A stretch of DNA of 25,520 nt from an uncultured Lachnospiraceae bacterium. Its GTDB lineage: Bacteria > Bacillota > Clostridia > Lachnospirales > Lachnospiraceae. The notes beneath the pieces are model-generated. The model was given only the letters and a program-made list of their open reading frames with translations, did no database searches and had not been told where the DNA came from. Each line of letters starts with the position of its first letter. Position 1 is the stretch's first letter. Positions 1 to 7,288 of the stretch are shown here, piece after piece. Location: positions 1 through 25,520 of the forward strand of contig CAMPAX010000008.1 of NCBI GenBank assembly GCA_946633495.1, in the 5' to 3' direction. The translations under genes and the position numbers were made by a program.

Positions 1-28
1 CCGCATAAACACTGGTATTTCAAGGGTT

Positions 29-949
29 TCAGACCCCCTCTTCCGTCCAGTTGTAAGGAGTTTGCTGGTACACGTAATAATTAAGCCAGTTTGTATACAG
101 CGTATTGGCGTGGCAGCGCCAGGATTTAATCGGTTTCTTTGACGGGTCATCTTCCGGATAGTAGTTTACCGGAATCTCCGGATTCAGCCCTCGGCCCGTA
201 TCCCGCTTATACTCGGAATCCAGAGTCAGTGTATCATATTCCGGGTGACCGGTCACAAAGATATTCTTACCACCTTCAGCGATGATAAGGTAGGGACCGC
301 ATTCTTCTGAATCAGCAACAATCTCCAAAGCCGGATTTGCTTCCACAGCGGCACGATCTACGCCGGTATAGCGAGACTGCGGAACCAGAAAAGTATCATC
401 AAACCCACGCACCAGCTCCGTACGCTTATGATAGGTTTTCATCCGGTAAACACCGGAGAGTTTCTTCTCCATCTCAAATTTCGGAATCCCATATCTGTAA
501 TACAATCCTGCCTGTGCACCCCAGCAGATATGAAGTGTAGAGGTCACATTCGTCTTTGACCACTCCATGATATCCACCAGTTCCTGCCAATACTCGACCT
601 CTTCAAAATCCAGCTTTTCCACGGGAGCTCCGGTTATGATAAGACCATCCCATTTTCTCGAACGAACATCCTTGAACTTACGATAAAACTGTTCCAGATG
701 CTCTTTGGAGGTATGCTTTGATTCATAGGAAGCCGTCCGGACAAAGTTGATATTCACCTGCAGCGGCGTATTTGAGAGACTCCGAAGCAGTTCCAGTTCG
801 GTATTCTCCTTTAACGGCATAAGATTCAGGATCAGAATGTCTATGGGACGGATGTCCTGGCTGTTGGACCGATTTTCATCCATCACAAAGATGTTCTCAT
901 CTTCCAATATTTTTTTTACCGGCAGGTTGTTGTCGATTCTTATGGGCAT
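29..949 (-). CDS. metA: Homoserine O-acyltransferase MetA (predicted acetyl-CoA specific)
   Basis: This enzyme acylates the hydroxyl of L-homoserine, the first committed step of methionine synthesis, in the cytoplasm. The 306-residue length is normal for the MetA family (class I glutamine-amidotransferase-like fold). The nucleophile is Cys142 in HICWGAQ, and His235 and Glu237 in GHPEYD complete the catalytic triad. The ITGAPVE segment puts Glu at position 111. In characterised MetA proteins Glu111 goes with acetyl-CoA use and Gly111 (as in E. coli) with succinyl-CoA. I therefore infer a homoserine O-acetyltransferase, although databases usually label the family succinyltransferase. The ATG is preceded by a strong GGAGG at 957-962. 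It is the last gene of rluF-ligA-metA, 79 nt after ligA. I saw no SAM riboswitch or T-box in that gap. Confidence 0.95.
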   Translation of the reverse strand: MPIRIDNNLPVKKILEDENIFVMDENRSNSQDIRPIDILILNLMPLKENTELELLRSLSNTPLQVNINFVRTASYESKHTSKEHLEQFYRKFKDVRSRKWDGLIITGAPVEKLDFEEVEYWQELVDIMEWSKTNVTSTLHICWGAQAGLYYRYGIPKFEMEKKLSGVYRMKTYHKRTELVRGFDDTFLVPQSRYTGVDRAAVEANPALEIVADSEECGPYLIIAEGGKNIFVTGHPEYDTLTLDSEYKRDTGRGLNPEIPVNYYPEDDPSKKPIKSWRCHANTLYTNWLNYYVYQQTPYNWTEEGV

Positions 950-1003
950 TTATATTTCCTCCAGTATTCACAAAAATTCTATCTTCACATGATTCAGGGA
1001 CCA

Positions 1004-1042
1004 CCGGAAATCTCATCACCTTTCAGTCTCACAGATTTCCGG
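1004..1042 (-). repeat. Perfect inverted repeat spanning the ligA stop codon
   Basis: Arms CCGGAAATCT (1004-1013) and AGATTTCCGG (1033-1042) are perfect 10-bp complements with a 19-nt loop that contains the ligA stop (1029-1031). No T-tract follows on the minus strand, so it is not a standard intrinsic terminator. It would form an RNA hairpin between the ligA and metA reading frames. Confidence 0.6.
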
Positions 1043-3020
1043 CGATATAGTCCGCCTCGGTGATAATGGGAATTCCAAGTTCCTTCGCCTTCTTATTCTT
1101 ACCTGAGGTCGAAGCAATATCGTTGTTGATCAGATAGCTGGTCTTCGCACTTACGGATCCCGCCACTTTCCCGCCCCGGTCCTCGATCTCTTTCTTCAAT
1201 GCATCCCGGTTTGGATAACTCTCGAGACTTCCCGTAATAACGAAAGTCTTGCCGGAAAGGTCCTGCGGGAGGCTGCTTTCCTCTTTTTCAATCACAAGCT
1301 CCGGAAGCAGCTGATCCAGTTCACTTCTATGTCCTTCATCGGCAAAATACGCTACATAGCTTTCCGCAATGATCGGACCGATCCCTTCGATCTCACACAG
1401 CTCGTCATAGGGTGCGTCAAAGCAGGCAGCCGGATCCTGATCAAAATGCCGGACGATCAGCTTTGCATTTGAAATCCCTACATTCGGAATTCCCAATGCG
1501 TAGATCAGATTCGCCAGGTTCACCTTCCTGGAAGCTTCTATACCTGCGATAAGATTCGCGTAGGATCGTTCTCCCAGCTTATCCATCTGTACGATCTCGT
1601 CTTTATATCGATCCAAATGATAAAGGTCCGAGAACAGCTTGATAAACCCACGATCCAGAAATCTTTCCAGCGTAGCCTCGGATATACCATCGATATTCAT
1701 GGCATTTCTGGATACAAATAGCGAGAATCTCTTCAGATCCTTAGCCGGACAATCGGGATTCGGACAAACCAGCGTTTCAGTATCATTTTCATTTTTGATC
1801 AGGGTTTCTTTCCCACAGGCAGGGCAGGTCTTTGGAATGATCAATGCCCCGGAGCGGGTCAGATTCTCGGAAATCTGAGGTATGATCATATTGGCTTTGT
1901 AAACCTTGATCCGATCCCCCTTGCCCAGTGCCAGTTCTTTCATGATGCTGATATTGTGAACGCTGGCACGCTGTACTACGGTTCCCTCAAGTTCCACCGG
2001 TTCAAAGATCGCTACCGGATTGATGAGGCCTGTCCGGGAGGGACTCCACTCCACATCCAGGAGCGTTGTGACTGCTTCCTCGTCCTGCCATTTAAATGCG
2101 ATAGAGTCTCTTGGGAACTTGGCGGTCCTGCCAAGAGATCTGCCATAAGCCACATCATCGAAGGACAGCACGAGTCCGTCGGAAGGAAAATCATTCTTAG
2201 TGATGGCCTCGGAAAACCAGCGCACCGCATCCGGCAGTGTTTTCGAGGTCACCGTCCGATACTCCACAACATCGAATCCAATGGAAGTAAGGAACTTAAA
2301 TCGTTCGTGGATGGACCCTCCTATCCTGCTCAGGATCTCCGGATCCTCCGGATCCACCATGGAAAATGCATAGAAATGCACCGCTCTCTCTGCGGTCACG
2401 CGGCTGTCCAATGCACGGACCGTTCCGCTGCAGAGGTTTCTTGGGTTTTTGTATCTTGCTTCCGTATCCGGGATCGTGGCATTCAGTTTATTAAAATCCG
2501 AATAAAAGATCACCGCTTCTCCGCGAATGGTAAACCGTCCCTTCACAGGAATGCTTTGGGGGATATTCCGGAAGGTTCTGGCATTTGGGGTGATCACCTC
2601 ACCGACCTCGCCATTTCCACGTGTCACCGCTTTGGTCAGCGCACCATCCTCATAGGTCAGGACCACAGTAAGACCGTCCATTTTCCAGGACAGAATTCCC
2701 TGATGGTCGCCCAGCCACGCCACAAGGGCCTCTACTTCCTTTGTTTTATCGAGCGAGAGCATGGGCGAGGGATGCGGCTCTTTCGGGAGAGAACTTACCA
2801 CTTCATATCCCACCTTCTGCGTGGGGCTTCCGGCCAGTATGGTCCCGGTTTCTTTCTCCAACGCTCCAAGCTCGTCATAGAGCTTATCATACTCAAAGTT
2901 GCTCATGATCTCCCGGTCTTCCATATAATACGCTCTGGACGCATCACCGAGGATCCGAACAAGTTCCTTCATTCTTTCAATTTTCTGTGTATTATCGATC
3001 CCTTTATCCATTATAACCAT
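1029..3020 (-). CDS. ligA: NAD-dependent DNA ligase LigA (divergent clostridial type)
   Basis: LigA seals nicks in duplex DNA during replication and repair, using NAD+ to form a ligase-adenylate. Domains in order: Ia/adenylation (about 1-315) with nucleophile Lys113 in KMDG; OB fold (about 318-395); a Cys4 zinc finger (C399, C402, C419, C424); helix-hairpin-helix (about 430-575); C-terminal BRCT (about 586-663). Total 663 residues, usual size. It departs from the canonical sequence: TRGNG instead of TRGDG, NPRNLCSGTVRAL instead of NPRNAAAGSLRQL, and motif IV DGLVLS where E. coli has DGVVIK (Lys290). Motif V AFKW (K310) is kept. Start is ambiguous: ATG 3020 has GGAG 4 nt upstream, while ATG 3011 (three residues shorter) has AAGG 9 nt upstream. 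It lies between rluF-like and metA. Confidence 0.95.
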   Translation of the reverse strand: MVIMDKGIDNTQKIERMKELVRILGDASRAYYMEDREIMSNFEYDKLYDELGALEKETGTILAGSPTQKVGYEVVSSLPKEPHPSPMLSLDKTKEVEALVAWLGDHQGILSWKMDGLTVVLTYEDGALTKAVTRGNGEVGEVITPNARTFRNIPQSIPVKGRFTIRGEAVIFYSDFNKLNATIPDTEARYKNPRNLCSGTVRALDSRVTAERAVHFYAFSMVDPEDPEILSRIGGSIHERFKFLTSIGFDVVEYRTVTSKTLPDAVRWFSEAITKNDFPSDGLVLSFDDVAYGRSLGRTAKFPRDSIAFKWQDEEAVTTLLDVEWSPSRTGLINPVAIFEPVELEGTVVQRASVHNISIMKELALGKGDRIKVYKANMIIPQISENLTRSGALIIPKTCPACGKETLIKNENDTETLVCPNPDCPAKDLKRFSLFVSRNAMNIDGISEATLERFLDRGFIKLFSDLYHLDRYKDEIVQMDKLGERSYANLIAGIEASRKVNLANLIYALGIPNVGISNAKLIVRHFDQDPAACFDAPYDELCEIEGIGPIIAESYVAYFADEGHRSELDQLLPELVIEKEESSLPQDLSGKTFVITGSLESYPNRDALKKEIEDRGGKVAGSVSAKTSYLINNDIASTSGKNKKAKELGIPIITEADYIAGNL

Positions 3021-3112
3021 CCTTCTCCAAATGGTTTACAGCCCCTTCCCATATTACATGAGGCCAATCTGCGGTCCGGATCACATGAGCCTTTCCGGTG
3101 TGCTCTTTCCCA

Positions 3113-3829
3113 TCAACCTTTGGCCCGGCCGCCCGCGATCCGCCTTAATTCGATGAGTTCTTTCCCCAGAATCTCCCGGTATTCTCCCGGACATAGTTCT
3201 CCCAGGAGGATATTGCATTCCCGGATCCTCTTCAGAAATACGACACGATAATCCAACGCTTCACACATCCGGCGGATCTGACGATTCAGTCCCTGTGTCA
3301 ATATGATCCGAAATGTATTCTGTCCCTGTTTCACAACTTTGCACGGCCGGGTCACGGTATCCAGAATCTCCACTCCTTCGGACATTTTTTTCAGGAATTC
3401 CGCCGTCACCGGCTTATCTACCCGGACCACATATTCTTTTTCATGATGATTTCTTGCCTTCTGCAGCTCATTCGACAGTTCCCCGTCATTGGTCAGCAGA
3501 AGAAGTCCCTGGGAATTCTTATCCAGCCGTCCTACATAAGAACATGGAACCGGCAGTGTCAGTGTCCGAAAGATACTGTCTTTATCCGCGTCTTTTGCGG
3601 TGCAGACCTGCCCCAGAGGCTTATAATATGCAAAAATACGGAGACTTTCTCTGGGAGAAACCTCCTCTCCCCTTAGAGTCACCACATCCCCGGGAGCCAC
3701 TTTTGACCCCAGTCCCGCAACCTCGCCGTTGATCCGTACCTCTCCGGCTGCGATTGCCTCGTCCGCCTTCCGGCGTGACAGGACTCCTGCTTCGCTCAGA
3801 TATTTATTTATACGAATCCCGTTTTCCAT
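3113..3829 (-). CDS. RluF/RsuA-family 23S rRNA pseudouridine synthase
   Basis: It isomerises a specific uridine in rRNA to pseudouridine. An N-terminal S4 RNA-binding domain (INKYLSEAGVLSRRKADEAI) is followed by the RsuA/RluB/RluE/RluF catalytic domain, with catalytic Asp in GRLDKNSQGL (residue 103 from the chosen start) and the motif GLNRQIRRMCEAL. The stretch NHHEKEYVVRVDKPVT and the rest of the C-terminal half resemble E. coli RluF, which modifies 23S rRNA U2604, more than RluB; the exact target here is inferred. An in-frame upstream start at 3853 has no ribosome-binding site. The ATG at 3829 is preceded by GGGAG with rather short spacing, and its product (MENGIRINKYLSE) fits family N-termini, giving 238 residues. 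It is divergent from the Lrp/AsnC gene and followed by ligA after about 90 nt. Confidence 0.88.
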   Translation of the reverse strand: MENGIRINKYLSEAGVLSRRKADEAIAAGEVRINGEVAGLGSKVAPGDVVTLRGEEVSPRESLRIFAYYKPLGQVCTAKDADKDSIFRTLTLPVPCSYVGRLDKNSQGLLLLTNDGELSNELQKARNHHEKEYVVRVDKPVTAEFLKKMSEGVEILDTVTRPCKVVKQGQNTFRIILTQGLNRQIRRMCEALDYRVVFLKRIRECNILLGELCPGEYREILGKELIELRRIAGGRAKG

Positions 3830-3869
3830 AATCTCCCATCGCAGGCAGAACATTCTACATGTTCTGTAC

Positions 3870-3899
3870 TTAATAACTTGTAAATATCGCTTGTTTCAA
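3870..3899 (-). promoter_or_regulatory. Weak candidate promoter for rluF-ligA-metA
   Basis: On the minus strand TTGAAA (3894-3899) and TATTAA (3870-3875) are separated by 18 nt. It overlaps the divergent lrp promoter. The -10 matches the consensus at 4 of 6 positions, so this is tentative. Confidence 0.35.
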
Positions 3900-3906
3900 G
3901 TATAAT
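3878..3906 (+). promoter_or_regulatory. Sigma-A type promoter of the Lrp/AsnC gene
   Basis: TTGTAA (3878-3883), a 17-nt spacer and a perfect TATAAT (3901-3906) lie about 50 nt upstream of the ATG. The spacer contains the small dyad CTTG-TTT-CAAG (3890-3900), a possible operator half-site pair. A GGAGG ribosome-binding site sits at 3948-3952. Confidence 0.75.
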
Positions 3907-3958
3907 AGTGAAGTAAACATCTGATTTCAGTTAAGATTCTTAAGTCCGGAGGATCATC

Positions 3959-4435
3959 ATGGATCATATCGACGTCAAACTATTATCCCTCTTGCAGGAA
4001 AATGCCAGATATCCGCTGAAATACCTGGCCAGTCAGGTATACCTTTCTTCTCCCGCTGTATCCGCACGTCTGGAACGGTTGGAAAAACAGGGGATCATCG
4101 ACGGTTATCACGCCGATGTAAATCCGCTGGCACTGGGCTTTCATATCACAGCCTTTATCAATCTGTCTCTGGAACCCAGGCAGAAGCCGGAGTTCTATCC
4201 CTTTATTGCTGCCTGTCCAAATGTTCTGGAATGCGACTGCGTGACCGGTGCATTCTCCATGCACATCAAAGTCTGCTTCCCCAGCACACAGGAACTGGAC
4301 ACTTTTATCGGCCATCTGCAGGCCTTCGGAAAAACAGAAACGCAAATCGTCTTCTCCACTCCGGTACCCTACCGCGGGATCGATGTGGAGCAGCTTTTCA
4401 AAGATCAGTCAGACGATGAAGAAGCGAAAGACTAA
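3959..4435 (+). CDS. Lrp/AsnC-family transcriptional regulator
   Basis: A 158-residue one-domain-plus-effector regulator and the only plus-strand gene here. The N-terminal winged helix-turn-helix (about 1-60) begins MDHIDVKLLSLLQ and has the recognition region SSPAVSARLERLEKQGII, typical of Lrp/AsnC proteins. The C-terminal alpha/beta RAM domain (about 65-145) usually binds an amino acid and mediates dimer or octamer assembly. The effector cannot be told from the sequence. A promoter and a strong GGAGG precede it. It is divergent from rluF-ligA-metA and its promoter overlaps the candidate opposite promoter, so autoregulation and control of the neighbour are plausible inferences. Its 3' end overlaps the convergent membrane-protein gene by 4 nt, the two stop codons sharing bases within CTAA. 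Confidence 0.92.
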   Translation: MDHIDVKLLSLLQENARYPLKYLASQVYLSSPAVSARLERLEKQGIIDGYHADVNPLALGFHITAFINLSLEPRQKPEFYPFIAACPNVLECDCVTGAFSMHIKVCFPSTQELDTFIGHLQAFGKTETQIVFSTPVPYRGIDVEQLFKDQSDDEEAKD

Positions 4436-5130
4436 GGTTCCGTATTCCCGGTATTTTCCGTGCTTCCGGTACCCTGCTGCTGATTGCCGGTAAGACGCTT
4501 GTAAAAGTCACGAAACGTTTCATCCTCAGCCGCGCATTTCTCCTGGTCCGCTTTTACCATTTGAGCCAGTTCCTGAATGTCCGGCTTCTGTTCGATGGAC
4601 GCGATATAATCAAGAACATCTTTTCTAAGAGCGGAATTATCGATCAGATATCCGCTTTCTTTTTTTACCACATATAATGCATGATTCAGCTCCAATGGCG
4701 TACTGATCACGTTTGCAATGGATATATTGGCCACTGCGTAAACCACGAAGGAATCCTCCGCGAGTCCCTTTACGGTATAGCATTTGATATTCTTATACCC
4801 CGTAACGACTGCCGCTTTCTTCTGTACGATCGTCATATCATCGAACTGAGAAGGATCCAGCACAAGCTTCTGCAGTGCCATCTGATCACAGGCTGCATAT
4901 GCCGTAAAATAATCATTTACCAGTTTGCTTATCTCCGGATTTGAATCCACCTGATAGATATGTTCCTCCTGGATCCCCATTCCGTCCAGAAGTTCATCTT
5001 TATTCTTTACCAGGAAAAATATAACAAAAATAAGTACCGGGATGAAGATGGCCCACATAATGATCAGGTTTCTTTTCACCCTCGGATTGACTCGTCCCGC
5101 TTTCCTGCCTGAACTCTTTTTTTGTCCCAT
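4432..5130 (-). CDS. Single-pass membrane protein with extracytoplasmic domain, unknown function
   Basis: I do not recognise a named family. The 232-residue protein starts with a basic cytoplasmic tail (residues 1-20, Lys/Arg rich), followed by one hydrophobic membrane segment (about 21-41). An outside domain (about 65-165) contains alternating hydrophobic strands (for example DSFVVYAVANISIANV and LYVVKKESGYLID). This pattern resembles NTF2-like/DUF4878-type domains, but that is only an impression. The C-terminus is a Gln/Gly/Thr/Glu-rich tail (TGNQQQGTGSTENTGNTEP), likely disordered. No catalytic motif is visible. GGTGAG lies just upstream of the ATG. It sits downstream of the tRNA-Arg terminator and converges with the Lrp/AsnC gene with a 4-nt overlap. 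Confidence 0.75.
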   Translation of the reverse strand: MGQKKSSGRKAGRVNPRVKRNLIIMWAIFIPVLIFVIFFLVKNKDELLDGMGIQEEHIYQVDSNPEISKLVNDYFTAYAACDQMALQKLVLDPSQFDDMTIVQKKAAVVTGYKNIKCYTVKGLAEDSFVVYAVANISIANVISTPLELNHALYVVKKESGYLIDNSALRKDVLDYIASIEQKPDIQELAQMVKADQEKCAAEDETFRDFYKRLTGNQQQGTGSTENTGNTEP

Positions 5131-5161
5131 ACACTCTCACCATTATCCTATATTTTGATAC

Positions 5162-5190
5162 AAAAAATCCCAGGACAAAATGCCCTGGGA
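5162..5190 (-). terminator. Rho-independent terminator of tRNA-Arg
   Basis: On the minus strand TCCCAGG (plus 5184-5190) pairs with CCTGGGA (5168-5174) as a 7-bp stem with a 9-nt loop, followed directly by six T (5162-5167). It starts 8 nt after the tRNA 3' end. Confidence 0.9.
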
Positions 5191-5197
5191 CTACTCG

Positions 5198-5269
5198 TGC
5201 GCCTGATAGGAATCGAACCTACGCACGCGGCTCCGGAGGCCACTGCTCTATCCACTGAGCTACAGGCGC
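5198..5269 (-). tRNA. tRNA-Arg (anticodon CCG)
   Basis: The minus strand folds as a complete cloverleaf. The 7-bp acceptor is GCGCCTG/CAGGCGC, the D stem is GCTC/GAGC, and the anticodon stem GTGGC/GCCGC has loop CTCCGGA giving anticodon CCG (reads CGG). A 4-nt variable loop precedes a T arm with TTCGATT. The discriminator base is A and the 3' CCA is not encoded. The gene has its own promoter and terminator and stands as a single tRNA unit between ribF and the membrane-protein gene. Confidence 0.97.
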
Positions 5270-5308
5270 CGGACTATTCGGATATTCGAATCAGCCTCAA
5301 CGCTATAT

Positions 5309-5337
5309 ACTATATCCTTTTTTCGTAAAGATTTCAA
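5309..5337 (-). promoter_or_regulatory. Promoter of tRNA-Arg
   Basis: On the minus strand TTGAAA (5332-5337), a 17-nt spacer and TATAGT (5309-5314) lie 40 nt upstream of the tRNA 5' end. The -35 box is inside the 17-bp inverted repeat at 5333-5349. Confidence 0.75.
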
Positions 5338-5349
5338 GTAAAACTTGAA
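5333..5349. repeat. Inverted repeat between ribF and tRNA-Arg
   Basis: TTCAAGT (5333-5339), AAA, ACTTGAA (5343-5349): a perfect 7-bp dyad immediately after the ribF stop and over the -35 of the tRNA promoter. It is AT-rich and lacks an immediate T-tract, so it is a poor terminator and could be a weak stop signal or a protein site. Confidence 0.5.
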
Positions 5350-5350
5350 T

Positions 5351-6220
5351 TTATTCAGCATCCCTCTTCCAGGGGCTCAGGATGTCTTTTTTCATCTGAT
5401 CCTGCAGTTCCTGTACCGAATCGAATTTCTTCTCAGGTCTTAGAAAATGCATCAGCCGAACCGTGATTTCCTCATCGTAAAGGTCCCCGGAGAAATCAAA
5501 AAGGAAGGTTTCGATGGTAGGAAGACCATCCTTTTCCACCGTCGGTTTCTTTCCGATGTTAGTGATGCCCCGGTATGTCCCAAGCGGCGTTATCACTTCT
5601 GACTGATAGACCCCAAAACATGGAAGGATCTTATCCCGGTCAGGGATCAGATTCAGGGTGGGAAATCCTATGGTTCTTCCCAGTTCCTTCCCATGACTTA
5701 CCAGACCTTTATAGCAGATCCTGTTTCCCAGCAGGCGTTCTGCTTCCTGGATCTTTCCTTCGGAAAGCAGCGACCGGATCCGCGTGGAGCTTACTACTTC
5801 TCCATCCATATACAGCTTGTCTATGGCGGTTACGGAGAAGCCGTATTTTACCCCGAGATCACGAAGGGTATCTACATTTCCGGCGTGATCATAACCGAAA
5901 CAAAAATCGGTGCCGACCACAACATGGGTGGTCCCAAGTTCTCCTACCAGAACACGGCGGACAAATTCCTCCGGCGTCTGAGAAGCAAACTGCTCCGTAA
6001 ATGCCAGCCGACGCATCCTGTAGATCCCGTATCGATCCAGGACCTGCTGCTGCTCTTCCCTTGTCAGCAGTCCCGGTCCCGGGAAATCGATCTTACAGAC
6101 ACAGGTAGGCATACCTCCATCCTCGGCAGCCGGATCCGCAGCGATCCTTGCCAGCTCCGCCAGAAGGAGCTGATGTCCTTTATGAAATCCGTCGAATTTT
6201 CCGATCGTAACCGCAGTCAC
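5351..6220 (-). CDS. ribF: Bifunctional riboflavin kinase/FMN adenylyltransferase RibF
   Basis: RibF phosphorylates riboflavin to FMN and adenylates FMN to FAD in the cytoplasm. The N-terminal FAD-synthetase domain (about 1-155) opens with IGKFDGFHKGHQ, the HxGH nucleotidyltransferase motif (H13, H16), and ends with VSSTRIR. The C-terminal riboflavin kinase domain (about 165-285) shows GFPTLNL, TNIGKKPTV and the ETFLFDFSGDLY segment holding the catalytic acidic residue. It has 289 residues, slightly short for the family because the N-terminus begins directly at the first strand. The start codon is GTG, supported by AGGGAG 6 nt upstream. It is the last gene of the rimP-nusA-infB operon, 91 nt after truB. 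Confidence 0.95.
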   Translation of the reverse strand: MTAVTIGKFDGFHKGHQLLLAELARIAADPAAEDGGMPTCVCKIDFPGPGLLTREEQQQVLDRYGIYRMRRLAFTEQFASQTPEEFVRRVLVGELGTTHVVVGTDFCFGYDHAGNVDTLRDLGVKYGFSVTAIDKLYMDGEVVSSTRIRSLLSEGKIQEAERLLGNRICYKGLVSHGKELGRTIGFPTLNLIPDRDKILPCFGVYQSEVITPLGTYRGITNIGKKPTVEKDGLPTIETFLFDFSGDLYDEEITVRLMHFLRPEKKFDSVQELQDQMKKDILSPWKRDAE

Positions 6221-6311
6221 TCTGTGCTCCCTGTTTTAAGTCTATCTGTCTTTATCCATAATTCGGGATCAAACGCCGGAATATGGATCCGTTATTGTTC
6301 CAACTAACTAA

Positions 6312-7229
6312 CTATGTCTTCAGCATCTTTTCATTCAGCAGTAACCCCCGGGCCGCATTATACCGGTAAAGTGCCGTAAGTTCACCCATCAGATAGATAC
6401 GATAGTAACTTCCATCTGTCAGAGAATCCTTCCCGACTACATTTCCGGGACGAAGCGGATTCCCGTTTATAAGGAGTTTCTTTGCCTCTTCCCGGCAGTT
6501 CAGTGCAGGAAAATGTCCAAGAAGCTGATCCATGGGCCTTACATACTGTTCCAGTCTGCCCTGGGTCTTCGCTTCTTTTAACTGGTCCAGGGTCACAGCT
6601 TCCTCCAGTGAAAAACCACCGGTGCTCCTGCGAAGAAGGGATGTCATGATCCCTCCGACTCCCAGATCCATGCCTACATCTCTGCAGAGACTTCGGATAT
6701 AGGTTCCCTTGGAACAGCGAACCCGAAAACAAACCACCGGATGTGCAAGGCAGCGAACATCCAGGATCTCCAATTCATGGATCGTGATCGGACGCCCGGT
6801 CATTTCCACCTCTACGCCTGCCCTGGCATACTCATATAGTTTTTTCCCGTCCTTTTTGATGGCTGCATATTTCGGCGGAACCTGAAGAGACTCTCCTATG
6901 TAACCAAGCAGAGCATGGCGGATTTTTTCTTCCGTGAGATGTCCAAGGGCTTCCGTGGAAGCCTCCTCCGTCACCCTGCCGGTGATATCATCCGTATCCG
7001 TGGAACGTCCCAGTTCCATTTCCACTTCGTATTCTTTTTCCGAAGAAGTCAGAATGTCACTGAGTTTTGTAGCTCTTCCGAGACAAATGGGCAGCACACC
7101 TCTGGCCATGGGATCCAGCGTTCCGGTATGTCCCACCGCTCTTTGCCCGAAGATTCCCCGGCATACCGCAACCGCATCAAAAGATGTAAATCCCGGTTCC
7201 TTATTCAGTACAACTACGCCCTGATACAT
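6312..7229 (-). CDS. truB: tRNA pseudouridine(55) synthase TruB
   Basis: TruB makes pseudouridine 55 in the T loop of nearly all tRNAs and also acts as a tRNA chaperone. The 305-residue protein carries the catalytic motif GHTGTLDPMARGVLP with Asp39, the KEYEVEMELG segment, and SKGTYIRSLCRDVG, all typical of bacterial TruB. The C-terminal part (about 235-300, ending in a sequence around LYRYNAARGLLL) corresponds to the PUA-like tail. It starts at ATG with GAGG about 7 nt upstream. A small hairpin GGCAAT-ATA-ATTGCC (7245-7259) lies in the 59-nt gap after nrnA. It is the second-last gene of the translation operon. Confidence 0.95.
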   Translation of the reverse strand: MYQGVVVLNKEPGFTSFDAVAVCRGIFGQRAVGHTGTLDPMARGVLPICLGRATKLSDILTSSEKEYEVEMELGRSTDTDDITGRVTEEASTEALGHLTEEKIRHALLGYIGESLQVPPKYAAIKKDGKKLYEYARAGVEVEMTGRPITIHELEILDVRCLAHPVVCFRVRCSKGTYIRSLCRDVGMDLGVGGIMTSLLRRSTGGFSLEEAVTLDQLKEAKTQGRLEQYVRPMDQLLGHFPALNCREEAKKLLINGNPLRPGNVVGKDSLTDGSYYRIYLMGELTALYRYNAARGLLLNEKMLKT

Positions 7230-7244
7230 CCTGCATCCTCGTAT

Positions 7245-7259
7245 GGCAATTATATTGCC
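7245..7259 (-). repeat. Short perfect hairpin upstream of truB
   Basis: GGCAAT/ATTGCC with a 3-nt loop, 16 nt upstream of the truB start. It includes TATAAT on the minus strand but without a convincing -35, so I do not call a promoter. Confidence 0.4.
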
Positions 7260-7288
7260 CTCACCGCTCCAAACGTATCCGCGGCTTC

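Noticed and set aside
950..1028. Possible SAM riboswitch or T-box before metA
   Set aside because: The 79-nt gap has neither the conserved T-box sequence nor the multi-stem SAM pattern; only one inverted repeat and a ribosome-binding site.
1956..3251. A 431-codon plus-strand frame opposite ligA and the rluF-like gene
   Set aside because: It crosses two well-supported genes and has no recognisable domain or ribosome-binding site.
7245..7259. Promoter with TATAAT upstream of truB
   Set aside because: The hexamer is embedded in a hairpin and no acceptable -35 lies 16-18 nt upstream.
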